Part shown: piece by piece, positions 24,994 to 33,926 of the stretch
Layout of the letters: each line of letters starts with the position of its first letter
Position numbering within the stretch: the stretch's first letter is position 1
Assembly (NCBI GenBank): GCA_020161935.1
Contig: JAIUNI010000002.1
Location: forward strand, 248,001-312,000
DNA from: Chloroflexota bacterium
GTDB taxonomy: Bacteria; Chloroflexota; Anaerolineae; Aggregatilineales; Phototrophicaceae
Direction: 5' to 3'
DNA: 64,000 bases
Program-made: the position numbers and the translations under genes
Notes under the pieces: model-generated
Databases searched by the model: none
Seen by the model: only the letters and a program-made list of their open reading frames with translations
What the model was told of the DNA's origin: nothing

Positions 24994-25232
24994 GCCGTGA
25001 AGTATACCGCAAATACCAAAGACGTGGGATGTACTGTTTAATATCCGCGTTCAGGTAATAGACAGCGCGGACAGACTGAATGATTTCCTCAACCGAACCC
25101 ATCTTTGAGCAGCCGTCAAACATTTCGGTTTGCGTGGAGCAGGCACCATAACCCGCTCAAAATGAGCCATCCGTCATAGTCCTTTCGCGTATTTTAAGAT
25201 AAACTAGACGTTATATGTAAGATCGAATCCAA

Positions 25233-28076
25233 GTGGGTACCATGCAACAGGGCATGTTTAATCAGCGGTTGCAAGCGGTTACAGCAAGCCTTCGAACGCT
25301 GCAAGGGGAAGGGGCGTTTCAGACACGGCTGGAAAACCTTGCCGATGAGTTAGAGGCGATCCGCGCAGAATTCACGGCCTCGTTTGAACAGACGGTGAAC
25401 GCCCGTGCCGAAGAGAACCGCCGTATGTCCGAGGCTCAACAAGCGTTCCTGCTCCAACTGAGTGACGCACTGCGCCCGCTGGCGAACCCGGTTGACATTC
25501 AGGCGATGGCTTCCCGCCTGCTGGGGGAGTATCTGGGGGTCAGCCGCGTGGGCTATGCCGAATTCCAACCGGACAGCCAGACAATGACGGTGGAACGCGA
25601 CTGGACGAGCGCAGGCACAGCCTCTTTGGCAGGCACGTTCCCGGTTGAGGTGCTGGTCAAATTCTTTACCCTGCTCATCCGTGAGGGGCAGCACTCCATG
25701 ATCGAGGACGCGCTGCACGATTCGCAAGTCTCCCGCGCTCTATACAAAAGCGGTTGGGAGAGCGTCGGTGTGCGGGCGGCACTGGCTTACCCGATCATCA
25801 AACAAGAGCGTTTTGTGGCGGCGCTCGTTCTGCATCAAGATCAACCGCGCCATTGGGCCGCGGATGATATAAGCCTCATTGAAGAGGTGTCTGACCGCAT
25901 TTGGACGGCGGTCGAACGCACCCGTGCCGAAGCCGATCTGCGTGCAAGTGAGCATCGGCAGGCTTTTCTACTCCGCTTTGGTGATACACTGCGCTCGATA
26001 ACGAACGAAAAGGATATTTTGCAGACGGCATCCCGGCTGTTAGGGGAGCATCTCAACGCCGACCGTACTTTCTTCGGCGAGTTGTATCTAGACGAAAACC
26101 TCGCCATCATGCTGCCGGACTATATGCGCGGCGATTTATCGAGCTTGGCAGGGCGCTACAAAGTATCCGATTTTCAAGAGACTGTAGATGCCTTACAAAG
26201 CGGACACCCTTACGTGATACCGGATGTGGCAAACTCGGAGTTACTCCGTGAAAACACGCGCTCATCTTATTTGGCGCTCGGCTATTTATCGTTTTTTTCG
26301 GTTCCTCTATTCAAACAGGGCAAGCTCGTTTTAAATCTCAGCGCGGTCTCTAGCAAGGCACGATACTGGACGACCGGCGAAATCCAGCTCACGCAGGAGG
26401 TCGCAGAGCGTACGTGGATATTGTTGGAACGTGTCCGTGCCGAAGCGGCGCTGCGTGTGTCTGAGGAGCGACACGCATTCTTACTGAGACTGACCGATAC
26501 CATTCGCAATCTTACGAGTGCAAGTGAAATCGAAGCGGCTGGATGCCAACTGCTCGGCGAGCATTTGGAGGTCGACCGTGCTTACTATGTTGAGGTTAAT
26601 GAAGACGAGGGCTATGCGCGTGTCAACCACAACTACCTGCGGGGCAACTCACCGTCAATCGCAGGGACGTTTCGGTTAAGTGATTACGGTTGGACACTGC
26701 CCCATATTCGGAACGGCGAAACGGTTGTTGTGGCTGACGCGCAACATTCGGACATCATTCCCGCTACCGCCCGGGCAGCGATGACAACGGTTAACATTAC
26801 TTCCCATATCACTGTCCCATTGATTAAGGCCGGTAAATTGATGGGGGCGGTCTGCGTGACCGAGGATGTGCCGCGTGAGTGGTCACAGGCGGAAATCGAC
26901 CTCGTGACCGAAACCACCGAACGGATGTGGTCCAGTATCATCCGGGCAAGTGCTGAGGCGGCTGAACATGAACAGCGGCGGCTGGCTGAAGGACTGCGCG
27001 ACACCGCCGTCGCGCTTGGACGAACCCTGTTGCTTTCCGAGGTGTTGGAAACCGCTTTAACCTCGGCGCACCGACTTGTCGAGTTCGATGCCGGTTGGAT
27101 GGTGCTGACCGACAAAGAGAAACGGACACCGTTCCATATGGACGGCTTGACGAGTAAAGAACAGGAAAGCCTGACACGTTGGGATAACAAGCACGGGGAT
27201 ATTGATACGAACGCTCTTTATTCGTCGGTGGCGGCAATCCGCGCACCGTTACGCCTACAAGATGAGCAGATCGTCCGGCTGCGCTTACCCAAGCTCTTTG
27301 GGCGCACGCTGCTGGTTGTCCCCCTGCTTCAAGAAGAAGGCATCATCGGCTATCTGACGCTTATTCGCCGTGAATTGTCGCCCTTTTCGGAAAATGAGGC
27401 TTTAAGGGTACAAGCCCTCGCCTATCAAATTGTGGTGGGCATCCAAAGTGCACAGCGATTCGAGAAGGCCAAGGAATTAGCGGTGATGCAGGAGCGATAC
27501 CAAATCGCACGGGATCTACATGATTCGGTGACGCAAAACCTATTCAGCGCCAATGTCATGACCGATGCTTTGATCAAGAAACTGGATCAATCCGCGCAAG
27601 GCAGCCCCAAACTGCTGACGAATGTGCATCGGGTCATCCAAAGTGCGATGGCCGAGATGCGGGCGATGCTCCTCGAACTACGCCCCAGCCACATCCACAC
27701 TATTTCGTTTAACACTCTGCTCCAGCAGCTTACCCAAGCGGCGCTCGGCAGAACCACTATCAACATCAATCTGATAACCGAGGGAGAAGCCGTTCTTTCG
27801 CAAGATGCCCATATTGCGTTGTACCGCATCACCCAAGAAGCGATCAACAATGCGATTAAACATTCCGGTGCGACCGAGTTGACGGTCGTGAGCCGCGGCG
27901 ACAAGGGTTCTATCGACCTACAAATCCGCGACAATGGGCAAGGGTTTTCGGTTGAACAAACATCCGGCGGAATGGGGATGGACAACATGCGTGAACGGGC
28001 AGAGGAAGCCGGTGCGCGGCTGACGATCCAGAGCAGCGCCGGAGCAGGCACGGTTATCCATATCGTGTGGCCGTAA
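25233..28076 (+). CDS. Sensor histidine kinase with four GAF domains, three of them internal repeats
   Basis: 947-aa soluble kinase. A coiled N-terminal stretch (about 10-70) is followed by three homologous GAF units beginning near residues 70, 243 and 413, each opening with AFLL-x-L/F and containing LLGE-L-x-DR/SR. A fourth, diverged GAF lies at about 590-745. HisKA_3 has the phosphoacceptor in RYQIARDLHDSVTQNLFS (His about 760) and HATPase_c carries ITQEAINNAIKHSG, DNGQGF and GMGMDNMRERAE. Kinases of this NarL type pair with LuxR regulators; none is adjacent. A GTG (25233) and an ATG (25242) are both possible starts. Confidence 0.9.
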   Translation: MGTMQQGMFNQRLQAVTASLRTLQGEGAFQTRLENLADELEAIRAEFTASFEQTVNARAEENRRMSEAQQAFLLQLSDALRPLANPVDIQAMASRLLGEYLGVSRVGYAEFQPDSQTMTVERDWTSAGTASLAGTFPVEVLVKFFTLLIREGQHSMIEDALHDSQVSRALYKSGWESVGVRAALAYPIIKQERFVAALVLHQDQPRHWAADDISLIEEVSDRIWTAVERTRAEADLRASEHRQAFLLRFGDTLRSITNEKDILQTASRLLGEHLNADRTFFGELYLDENLAIMLPDYMRGDLSSLAGRYKVSDFQETVDALQSGHPYVIPDVANSELLRENTRSSYLALGYLSFFSVPLFKQGKLVLNLSAVSSKARYWTTGEIQLTQEVAERTWILLERVRAEAALRVSEERHAFLLRLTDTIRNLTSASEIEAAGCQLLGEHLEVDRAYYVEVNEDEGYARVNHNYLRGNSPSIAGTFRLSDYGWTLPHIRNGETVVVADAQHSDIIPATARAAMTTVNITSHITVPLIKAGKLMGAVCVTEDVPREWSQAEIDLVTETTERMWSSIIRASAEAAEHEQRRLAEGLRDTAVALGRTLLLSEVLETALTSAHRLVEFDAGWMVLTDKEKRTPFHMDGLTSKEQESLTRWDNKHGDIDTNALYSSVAAIRAPLRLQDEQIVRLRLPKLFGRTLLVVPLLQEEGIIGYLTLIRRELSPFSENEALRVQALAYQIVVGIQSAQRFEKAKELAVMQERYQIARDLHDSVTQNLFSANVMTDALIKKLDQSAQGSPKLLTNVHRVIQSAMAEMRAMLLELRPSHIHTISFNTLLQQLTQAALGRTTININLITEGEAVLSQDAHIALYRITQEAINNAIKHSGATELTVVSRGDKGSIDLQIRDNGQGFSVEQTSGGMGMDNMRERAEEAGARLTIQSSAGAGTVIHIVWP

Positions 28077-28091
28077 ACGATCTGTGGTTAG

Positions 28092-28184
28092 AAAACGGTT
28101 TGTGGGACCACCCCACACCTCGCCCAGTCGTTCGGCATCGAAGCGCTGTATCAGGAAGTCGATACCGCGCTCATCCCCCGCTGA
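28092..28184 (+). pseudogene. Short orphan 3' gene fragment
   Basis: About 30 in-frame codons ending in TGA read KTVCGTTPHLAQSFGIEALYQ... and then stop, preceded by a stop codon 5' of the run. A second short open stretch continues in another frame to a TGA near 28228. The pattern fits the decayed end of a lost gene. No family is recognised. Confidence 0.25.
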
Positions 28185-28308
28185 CCGCATCGACATCACC
28201 CAAACCCTATCCCCTACCGCCATTTGAAGTTTCAAACGAGACGCGCTACATTCCCCTGCGCGGCTTATGATGCCGCCTACTTTATTGAAAATAGCGGAGC
28301 ATTATCCC

Positions 28309-29331
28309 GTGAAAACGATTATTTTACGTGAACCGTATCAGCTTGAATTGACCGATACACCGCCTCCACCACCCCCTGCCGCCAACGAAGCCCAACTGCG
28401 GGTGCGCCGCGTTGGCATCTGCGGGACGGACTTACACGCCTTCGCCGGAAGGCAGCCCTTCTTCACCTATCCGCGCATCCTCGGTCACGAGTTGGCGCTG
28501 GAAGTCCTCGCGCTGGGCGACTCATCAATTCCGCACGACCTCGCCGTGGGCGATTTGTGCTGCGTCCGCCCGTACATCAACTGTGGTGTGTGTGATGCTT
28601 GCCAGCGCGGGTTCGTCAACGCCTGTACTACCCTGCAAACGCTGGGCGTTCACCGTGACGGCGGGATGCGCGAAATCATCAACCTGCCGATTGACAAGCT
28701 GCATAAGTCGCCCACGCTGGACGAGGAAGAACTCGCGCTCGTGGAAATGTTCAGCATCGGCTGCCACGCCGTCCGCCGTTCGGCCATCACCCCCGGCGAA
28801 ACCGCGCTGGTCGTCGGCGTGGGGCCAATCGGCCTCGGTGCTGCCCACTTCGCCCACCTCGCCGGCGCACGGGTGATCGCGCTGGATGTCAGCGAACCGC
28901 GCCTCGCCTTCGCCCGCACGCAACCAGCCATCGACCACCTCATCGACGGCAAGGGGGATGTTCACGAGCAGCTTAAGGCGCTGATCCCCGACGGCTTGCC
29001 CACGGTGGTGTTTGATGCCACCGGCAGCGGCGCGTCGATGATGAACTCGTTCAAGTATGTGGCGCACGGCGGGAAGTTGGTATTCGTCGGCCTCTTTCAA
29101 GGGGATGTCACTTTCAACGACCCCGAATTCCACCGCCGCGAGATGACGCTGTTCGCCAGCCGCAACGCCACGCCGCAGGACTTTCAGCAGGTGATGGCCG
29201 CGCTGGAAGCCAAGCACATCGACGTGAAGCCGTGGATTACCCGCTGCGACTCGCCGGAGCAGATGATACAAGACTTTCCCAAATGGCTTGACCCCGCCAA
29301 CGGTGTCGTCAAAGCCATGTTTAAATTCTAA
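28309..29331 (+). CDS. Zinc-dependent medium-chain alcohol/polyol dehydrogenase
   Basis: 340 aa from GTG 28309, chosen because GGAG lies nine bases upstream and the protein then starts VKTIILREPYQLEL like its relatives; the frame is open further to 28267. Catalytic zinc ligands: C in GICGTDLHAF, H-E in LGHELALEV. The structural-zinc loop has four Cys (CVRPYINCGVCDACQRGFVNAC). NAD(P)-binding Rossmann motif VVGVGPIGLG. Sugar-alcohol or threonine-type dehydrogenases are the closest pattern. A cyclase-family hydrolase gene follows 30 bases later, so the two probably act in one catabolic route. Confidence 0.9.
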   Translation: MKTIILREPYQLELTDTPPPPPPAANEAQLRVRRVGICGTDLHAFAGRQPFFTYPRILGHELALEVLALGDSSIPHDLAVGDLCCVRPYINCGVCDACQRGFVNACTTLQTLGVHRDGGMREIINLPIDKLHKSPTLDEEELALVEMFSIGCHAVRRSAITPGETALVVGVGPIGLGAAHFAHLAGARVIALDVSEPRLAFARTQPAIDHLIDGKGDVHEQLKALIPDGLPTVVFDATGSGASMMNSFKYVAHGGKLVFVGLFQGDVTFNDPEFHRREMTLFASRNATPQDFQQVMAALEAKHIDVKPWITRCDSPEQMIQDFPKWLDPANGVVKAMFKF

Positions 29332-29361
29332 ATTATTGCTGCTCAAATAAAGGTTTCTTTT

Positions 29362-30228
29362 ATGTCCACAGCCAAAGCCGGTCAGTTCTCGCCTTATGGT
29401 GCGCTGCCCATCCCGCACTTCGCGCCGGAATACTTCGGTCTCATCAAAAGGGGCAAGGTCTACAGCCTCTCGGTCATCTGGAACGAGGGCATTCCCGTTC
29501 CCGCGCCGATGGTGCCGTATACCCTCTCACCCCGTTTGCGGCATGGTGATCTACCAGACATCGCGCCCGCCTCCGCTGCGGCTGAACTGGTAACGATGGC
29601 AGCACATACCGGCACGCATATTGATGCCCTGTGCCACATCGGTGAGGTGCGAGATGGGGATGTCAAACTGTACGCGGGGGAAAATCAGGTGGTATCAGCC
29701 GCCGATCATGTGACGTATCAAGGGCAAACCCACCTGAGCATTGTCGATATGCCGCCCATCCTCACCCGCGCCGTCTTGATCGACGTAGCCGGTTATAAAG
29801 GGGTAGACGTGCTGCCGGATGCGTATGTCATCCCGGCTGCCGACATTCAGGGGGCGCTCGCCGCCCAGCAAACGGTCATCACCCCCGGCACCGCCGTCCT
29901 CATCCGAACCGGTTTCCACCAGCACCTCGTCAGCGGCAGCCTCGCCTATCGGGATGCCATCGCGGGGATCGGGTTGGAGGCGGCGCAGTGGCTGCACGAG
30001 CAGGGGATGACACTGGCTGGCGCGGACAACATGACGGTCGAAGCCATGCCGCCGATGGATCACGCTGTCCACCGCTACCTGCTGGTCAAGCATGGCATCA
30101 CCCACCTCGAAAACTTGTACTTGGAAGAACTCGCTGCCGGGCATATTTACGAATGCCTCCTGATCGTCACGCCGCTGCGCTTACAGGGTGCAACCGGCTC
30201 GTGGGTACACCCTATCGCCATCGCCTAG
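29362..30228 (+). CDS. Cyclase-family metal-dependent hydrolase (kynurenine formamidase-like)
   Basis: 288 aa. The family signature H-x-G-T-H-x-D-x-x-x-H is present (AAHTGTHIDALCHI), binding the catalytic metal in proteins of the cyclase/KynB superfamily, which hydrolyse amides or lactones such as N-formylkynurenine. Other matching parts are VLIDVAGYKG, AVLIRTGF and AGADNMTVEAMP. Co-directional with the dehydrogenase gene 30 bases upstream and probably co-transcribed. Substrate unknown. Confidence 0.87.
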   Translation: MSTAKAGQFSPYGALPIPHFAPEYFGLIKRGKVYSLSVIWNEGIPVPAPMVPYTLSPRLRHGDLPDIAPASAAAELVTMAAHTGTHIDALCHIGEVRDGDVKLYAGENQVVSAADHVTYQGQTHLSIVDMPPILTRAVLIDVAGYKGVDVLPDAYVIPAADIQGALAAQQTVITPGTAVLIRTGFHQHLVSGSLAYRDAIAGIGLEAAQWLHEQGMTLAGADNMTVEAMPPMDHAVHRYLLVKHGITHLENLYLEELAAGHIYECLLIVTPLRLQGATGSWVHPIAIA

Positions 30229-30261
30229 CAAAAGTAAATGATAGGTGTGGTTTGGTGGCGC

Positions 30262-30289
30262 GGACGCGCTGTATCGCGTCCCTACCAAA
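30262..30289 (+). repeat. Hairpin element with CCCTAC tail, copy 2
   Basis: GGACGCG pairs with CGCGTCC around CTGTAT and is followed by CTACCAAA. The stem differs from copy 1 but the loop CTGTAT is identical. Confidence 0.5.
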
Positions 30290-30345
30290 TAGCCAGCAAA
30301 ACCTTCACGGTTGGTAAAACTCCCATCTCCATGCTGTACTCAGCG

Positions 30346-30550
30346 TTATGGTGAGGGGCTGGGGGTGAGGTATGTCCTTCCCCTCCTCATTGCTATGGCT
30401 ATCAGCGGAGTGAGCCTGCGAACGTGCTGATGTGGGATTGAGGGGTGGGGTATGACCTTCCCCTCCTTGTTACTACGGGGAGGGGATTGAGGGGTGAGGT
30501 ATGACCTTCCCCTCCTTGTTACTACGGGGAGGGGATTGAGGGGTGGGGTC
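30346..30550. repeat. GC-rich repeat block with a 49-bp tandem unit
   Basis: This 324-base gene-free stretch holds a copy of the core GGAGTGAGCCTGCGAACGT (30407-30425) and, after it, a unit containing TATGACCTTCCCCTCCTTG repeated at exactly 49-bp spacing (30451 and 30500). It lies between the cyclase (+) and CotH (-) gene ends. No coding frame is convincing here. Confidence 0.7.
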
Positions 30551-30552
30551 TA

Positions 30553-32088
30553 TTACGATCCCAAATACGCCTGCACCGCCGTCTGCCGCTGCTGCACCTG
30601 CTCGATCAGGGTGTTCAGCGAATCCTCAAACGTCGCCGCCGAGTCGAGTTCCATATCGGCTGCCTGTGTGCCACCGTCACCCACCACGTAGGGGGCGATC
30701 ATGTCGTGCAGCGTGCGGTAGGTCGCCTCCATCTTGCTCGGCTCGAAGACCTCGGCAGCCGCTGCCACGTAGCCATCGTAGATCACTTTATAGGTCGGGT
30801 CGTCCATCAGGTAGCGAATCAGCGGCCATGCCTCGTTCACGCTGGCTTGCGTCAGGTCGCCGGTGCTGCCGCCGCCGCGCCGACCACCCCCGCCGCGACC
30901 GGAGAAGGCTTCGTTGTTGTCCCACGGTATCCACGTCAACAGTCCGGTCGAGGGGTCATTGTACAGGTAGTAGTTGTGCGCCATCGTCCCGTACACATCC
31001 CAATTCTGGATGACCGTGTTGACCGCCAGCCAGTGCAGGAACCCATCGACATCTAGTACAGCCTCAAGGTTCGCCCGCCATGTTGCCGCGTCACTCGTGC
31101 GGGTGTCGCTGTGCAGCGCGTCGAACAACGCCAGAATGTCGCTGTAGTCAGCCTCGTCTTCGTTGGTTTCCTTCGAGAAGGTCGCCTCGTCAAAGGTTCC
31201 CGCTTGGAAGCTCGCACCCGTGCCTTCCGGCTTATACAGGTTGCCGCTGTCATCGCTGAACTGCGTCTGGATCACCGTGTCCTCAATCGCCTCGACTGCG
31301 GTGTATAACCCGATGTACACCGGCCCGTCGCCGTAGTCTATAGATACGGCGTAGAATGATGTGTTCGCCGCCGCGACACCCGCCTCGCGGAACAGGTCAG
31401 CCGCCACCTTCTCGTGCAGGTAGGAGGTATCGCGGTAGTTGCTGGAGAAGCTCAACTCGTCAAAGCCGTAAAAGCGTTGGTTATCAATTTCGGGGTAATC
31501 GTCCTCATAGCGGTCGAAGTTCAGCTTGAAGCCCAGCTTCAACGACCCGCTGCCCCACGCCCCCGTCAGAGTCGAGTTGCCCTTGTAGCGGAAGCCGACG
31601 TTCGTCCACGTCTGCCCGTTGTAGCTCACATCAGCATTCACCCAGATCGGGTTTTCCGCGCTGAAGTCCATGCCACCGGCGAAGCCACCCCCATTTGGCG
31701 GGGCTTGGTTCGGGTCAAAGTTCGGCGGAGGCTGCCCATCACCACCCATCGGCGGGGCTTGATTGGGGTCGAAGTTCGCGGGTGGCTGCCCATCACCACC
31801 GCCACCGTTCGGCCTGCCGCCCTGATTTTGGCGCGACCCAAACTCGCCGAACAGCGTGGTCAAATCCGCCTGCATCGCTGCCCAGTTCTCCGGCGAGACG
31901 GTAATGGTGATGGTGTTCACGGCATCCTGCGGGAACACGACCGCATAATCCGGTTCGGTATCATTCCCGTGCGAATACTCGTCCCAGCCTTCCGGTCGGG
32001 TCGTGTCCTGCGCCATCGACACACTCGTGCCGAGGACGAGCGTGAGCATCATGCCGCATAAAATCGAAATCGTGAGTGTCTTTCTCAT
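30553..32088 (-). CDS. CotH-family secreted kinase-like protein
   Basis: 511 aa from ATG 32088; the longer frame to 32181 would translate an intergenic repeat (LTPTPLPQGEG). Signal peptide about 1-28 (MRKTLTISILCG...SMAQD). A Gly/Pro/Gln/Asn-rich linker (about 85-145) with repeated GGDGQPP-NFDPNQAPP units precedes the CotH kinase domain (about 165-420): RYKGNST, DELSFSSNYRD, LYTAVEAIED, and WIPWDNNEAFSG with the metal-binding DNN. CotH proteins phosphorylate surface or spore-coat proteins. It is the last gene of the VTC-DUF4956-CotH row, a recurrent set in bacteria. Confidence 0.88.
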   Translation of the reverse strand: MRKTLTISILCGMMLTLVLGTSVSMAQDTTRPEGWDEYSHGNDTEPDYAVVFPQDAVNTITITVSPENWAAMQADLTTLFGEFGSRQNQGGRPNGGGGDGQPPANFDPNQAPPMGGDGQPPPNFDPNQAPPNGGGFAGGMDFSAENPIWVNADVSYNGQTWTNVGFRYKGNSTLTGAWGSGSLKLGFKLNFDRYEDDYPEIDNQRFYGFDELSFSSNYRDTSYLHEKVAADLFREAGVAAANTSFYAVSIDYGDGPVYIGLYTAVEAIEDTVIQTQFSDDSGNLYKPEGTGASFQAGTFDEATFSKETNEDEADYSDILALFDALHSDTRTSDAATWRANLEAVLDVDGFLHWLAVNTVIQNWDVYGTMAHNYYLYNDPSTGLLTWIPWDNNEAFSGRGGGGRRGGGSTGDLTQASVNEAWPLIRYLMDDPTYKVIYDGYVAAAAEVFEPSKMEATYRTLHDMIAPYVVGDGGTQAADMELDSAATFEDSLNTLIEQVQQRQTAVQAYLGS

Positions 32089-32124
32089 AGCTGTTGCCCT
32101 TATTGTGTAACGCTTTGCCTTATT

Positions 32125-32147
32125 CCCCTCGCCCTGAGGGAGAGGGG
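32125..32147. repeat. CCCCTCGCCCTGAGGG hairpin repeat inside the CotH operon
   Basis: Nested perfect arms CCCCTC/GAGGGG and CCCT/AGGG. It lies in the 76-base gap between the DUF4956 and CotH genes, so it may cut or stabilise the operon mRNA. Related copies occur at 33856 and 51961. Confidence 0.6.
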
Positions 32148-32164
32148 TTGGGGTGAGGGTCTTA

Positions 32165-32806
32165 TTAATCATCATGATCATGTTTACTCATGGCGTTTTC
32201 GTTGGCGACGAAGCTGACTGCCCCACTTTTCAGCAAGCGTGGATCATAGAAAATCCGCACCTCGGCGGTGTCGCGCAGGAAGTCCAACCGCCCGATCTCG
32301 ATACGGCTGATCGGCAGACCCGTGCGCTGGCGCAGGTCGTCCATCAACCCCGGCCAATTCTCCGACCGGATCATCTCAATCCTTTCATAGACAATCGACT
32401 TGCGTGTTTCATAATGGAAACCCCAGCCGCGTTCGAGGATGTAGAGGATGACGATTACCGCCGCGTTCACCGCCACGAATTCACCGTACACCTGCCCGCG
32501 GATCAGCAGCGAGTTCAGCACCGACAGGGCGATCAGTACGAACAGGTACGTCATCTCGCGGATCGGCAGCGCGTCCGTCCGGTAGCGCAGGATCGAGAAG
32601 ATGGCGAATAAGCCGAACCCCACGCCCACACTGATGTCGGTGCTGTTCAGCAAACCCATCACGAAAAAGATGATGGTGTTGAAGGCGAAGAAGGTGAAAA
32701 CGTAATCCTTGTCACGCTGGCGGGGATAATAGATGAACCGGACGATGATGAACACCATCGCGAGGTTCAGCGCGAAGCCGCCTAATAAATCAAGAAGCCC
32801 ATTCAT
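32165..32806 (-). CDS. DUF4956 membrane protein
   Basis: 213 aa. Three to four membrane helices in the first half (LLDLLGGFALNLAMVFIIVRFIYY, FFAFNTIIFFVMGLL, VGVGFGLFAIFSILRYRTDALPIREMTYLFVLIALSVLNSL) and a cytoplasmic alpha/beta C-terminal domain. GFGLFAIFSILRYRT-PIREMTY is the DUF4956 signature. In many bacteria this family sits beside VTC-domain polyphosphate polymerases and CotH. Its start overlaps the end of the VTC gene by 17 bases. A role with VTC in polyphosphate or cell-surface polymer handling is inferred. Confidence 0.87.
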   Translation of the reverse strand: MNGLLDLLGGFALNLAMVFIIVRFIYYPRQRDKDYVFTFFAFNTIIFFVMGLLNSTDISVGVGFGLFAIFSILRYRTDALPIREMTYLFVLIALSVLNSLLIRGQVYGEFVAVNAAVIVILYILERGWGFHYETRKSIVYERIEMIRSENWPGLMDDLRQRTGLPISRIEIGRLDFLRDTAEVRIFYDPRLLKSGAVSFVANENAMSKHDHDD

Positions 32807-33590
32807 GTTGCGAAATTCCTTGTGTAAGTTGGTTAATGCGCCGGATTTGCACCTTAAAGTTGTTGGCCTTCACATGCTCATAGAGGGAATATACCCCCGC
32901 CGTGTACTTGCTATACGACAGCGGACGGATACCCATGTGCCGCATGTGCATGATAAACGGCGACTCATACGAAAGCCAATCTTGCTTCACCTCGGCGATC
33001 ACCACCCCCGGCAGCGCGATACTAGCATCTTCCCAATGGTATTCGAGGTTCACATCCAGCGTCACCCGCTCTGGCCGCCCTTTGCTCACCAGTGTGACAC
33101 GCTGGTAATCGTTCCACAGCTTCGGCGCGAGTCGTTCGGCATCAAATGGCGTATTCGCCTGCAAAAAGACCGCCGCTTGTTTACTGAGCGCGAGATCAAC
33201 ATCGGCAATTGGCAGCCGGGTTTTAATCGTCCGCTTCTGGTTGGTGCGGTGCTTAATCTCAAAGAACGCCGTATCCGTCCCCACGTACTTCCGCGCCCGC
33301 ACCTTGTAACGCGAGCCGAAGCCGTTGTGGTGCTGCTCGTAGATGCTGAAGTCATCGGTGTCAAAGTACAGCGTCCGGTAGGTATGCAGCCGCGCCTCGT
33401 CAATCGTCAGCACACGGTAAGCGGCTGTCATCTCGGCCAACAAGCTCGGCAGTTCGTTGACCGCAAACACGTACTTGGTATCCACACGGTCGAGCAGCGC
33501 CGCCTCTTGAATATCAGCCAAGCCTAGCGGTTCAAACGACAGCAGGGCGTGGGCTATAGAAGCCATGTTCAGAACGTTCGCGTTCATCAT
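32790..33590 (-). CDS. VTC-domain polyphosphate polymerase-like protein
   Basis: 266 aa tunnel-fold (TTM) protein. The VTC pattern is clear: RVDTKYVF, YRTLYFDTDDFSIYEQHHNGFGSRYKVRARKY, FFEIKHRTNQKRTIKTRL and a final SYSKYTAGVYSLYEH, with the basic residues that line the catalytic tunnel and acidic metal ligands. Yeast Vtc4 makes polyphosphate from ATP. First gene of the VTC-DUF4956-CotH row (17-base overlap with DUF4956). Three CTTAAC-type repeats 11 bp apart lie about 80 bases upstream and suggest phosphate control. ATG 33590 is followed at once by another ATG; either may start. Confidence 0.87.
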   Translation of the reverse strand: MMNANVLNMASIAHALLSFEPLGLADIQEAALLDRVDTKYVFAVNELPSLLAEMTAAYRVLTIDEARLHTYRTLYFDTDDFSIYEQHHNGFGSRYKVRARKYVGTDTAFFEIKHRTNQKRTIKTRLPIADVDLALSKQAAVFLQANTPFDAERLAPKLWNDYQRVTLVSKGRPERVTLDVNLEYHWEDASIALPGVVIAEVKQDWLSYESPFIMHMRHMGIRPLSYSKYTAGVYSLYEHVKANNFKVQIRRINQLTQGISQHEWAS

Positions 33591-33669
33591 AGTTCAGTCC
33601 GTCGAATGCTTAAACTCTATGAGATGCTAGAACGATAATCGAAACTTGTTTAAAAGTTGTGCAGGTCAG

Positions 33670-33699
33670 CTTAACGCTGGCTTAATAACCACTTAACTA
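33670..33699 (-). promoter_or_regulatory. Pho-box-like triple direct repeat upstream of the VTC operon
   Basis: CTTAACGC (33670-33677), CTTAATAA (33681-33688) and CTTAACTA (33692-33699) are direct repeats of 8 bp with 3-bp gaps, exactly 11 bp apart. This is the architecture of Pho boxes read by PhoB/SphR-type regulators (cyanobacterial box: tandem CTTAACCT). It sits 80-110 bases upstream of the polyphosphate polymerase gene. Confidence 0.6.
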
Positions 33700-33855
33700 C
33701 GAATGCCATCGCCTTGCCTGCCTTAATTCCTACACTTGCTCGATAAAAGGACACTAAAGTTTGCATACTCTAACCGAAGGTAGCACCACACTAAACGGTG
33801 GAAATTCATTTTGTGTCTATTTCATCGCAAAATGAACCATAAAAGTCTTTAAAGT

Positions 33856-33926
33856 CCCTCGCCCTGAGGGAGAGGGCTGATGGTGGAGTGAGCCTGCGAA
33901 CGTACCATCGTAGGGTGAGGGCTTAA
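33856..33926. repeat. CCCTC-hairpin / GGAGTGAGCC repeat (copy 3)
   Basis: CCCTCGCCCTGAGGGAGAGGG hairpin parts (33856-33876) are followed by the 19-base core GGAGTGAGCCTGCGAACGT (33885-33903) and a TAGGGTGAGGGC end. This is the most complete copy of the bipartite repeat. It lies in the 955-base gene-free stretch between the VTC gene and the S9 peptidase gene. That stretch otherwise holds the Pho-box-like repeat, low-complexity CTTTG/TTTCTCTG-rich sequence (about 34010-34090), and hairpins near its right end; no convincing gene. Confidence 0.65.

Noticed and set aside
24994..25123. Minus-strand frame upstream of exonuclease III (MFDGCSKMGSVEEII...)
   Set aside because: It runs into the xth gene in another frame and has no ribosome site. 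It might be a small remnant, but the evidence is too weak to list.
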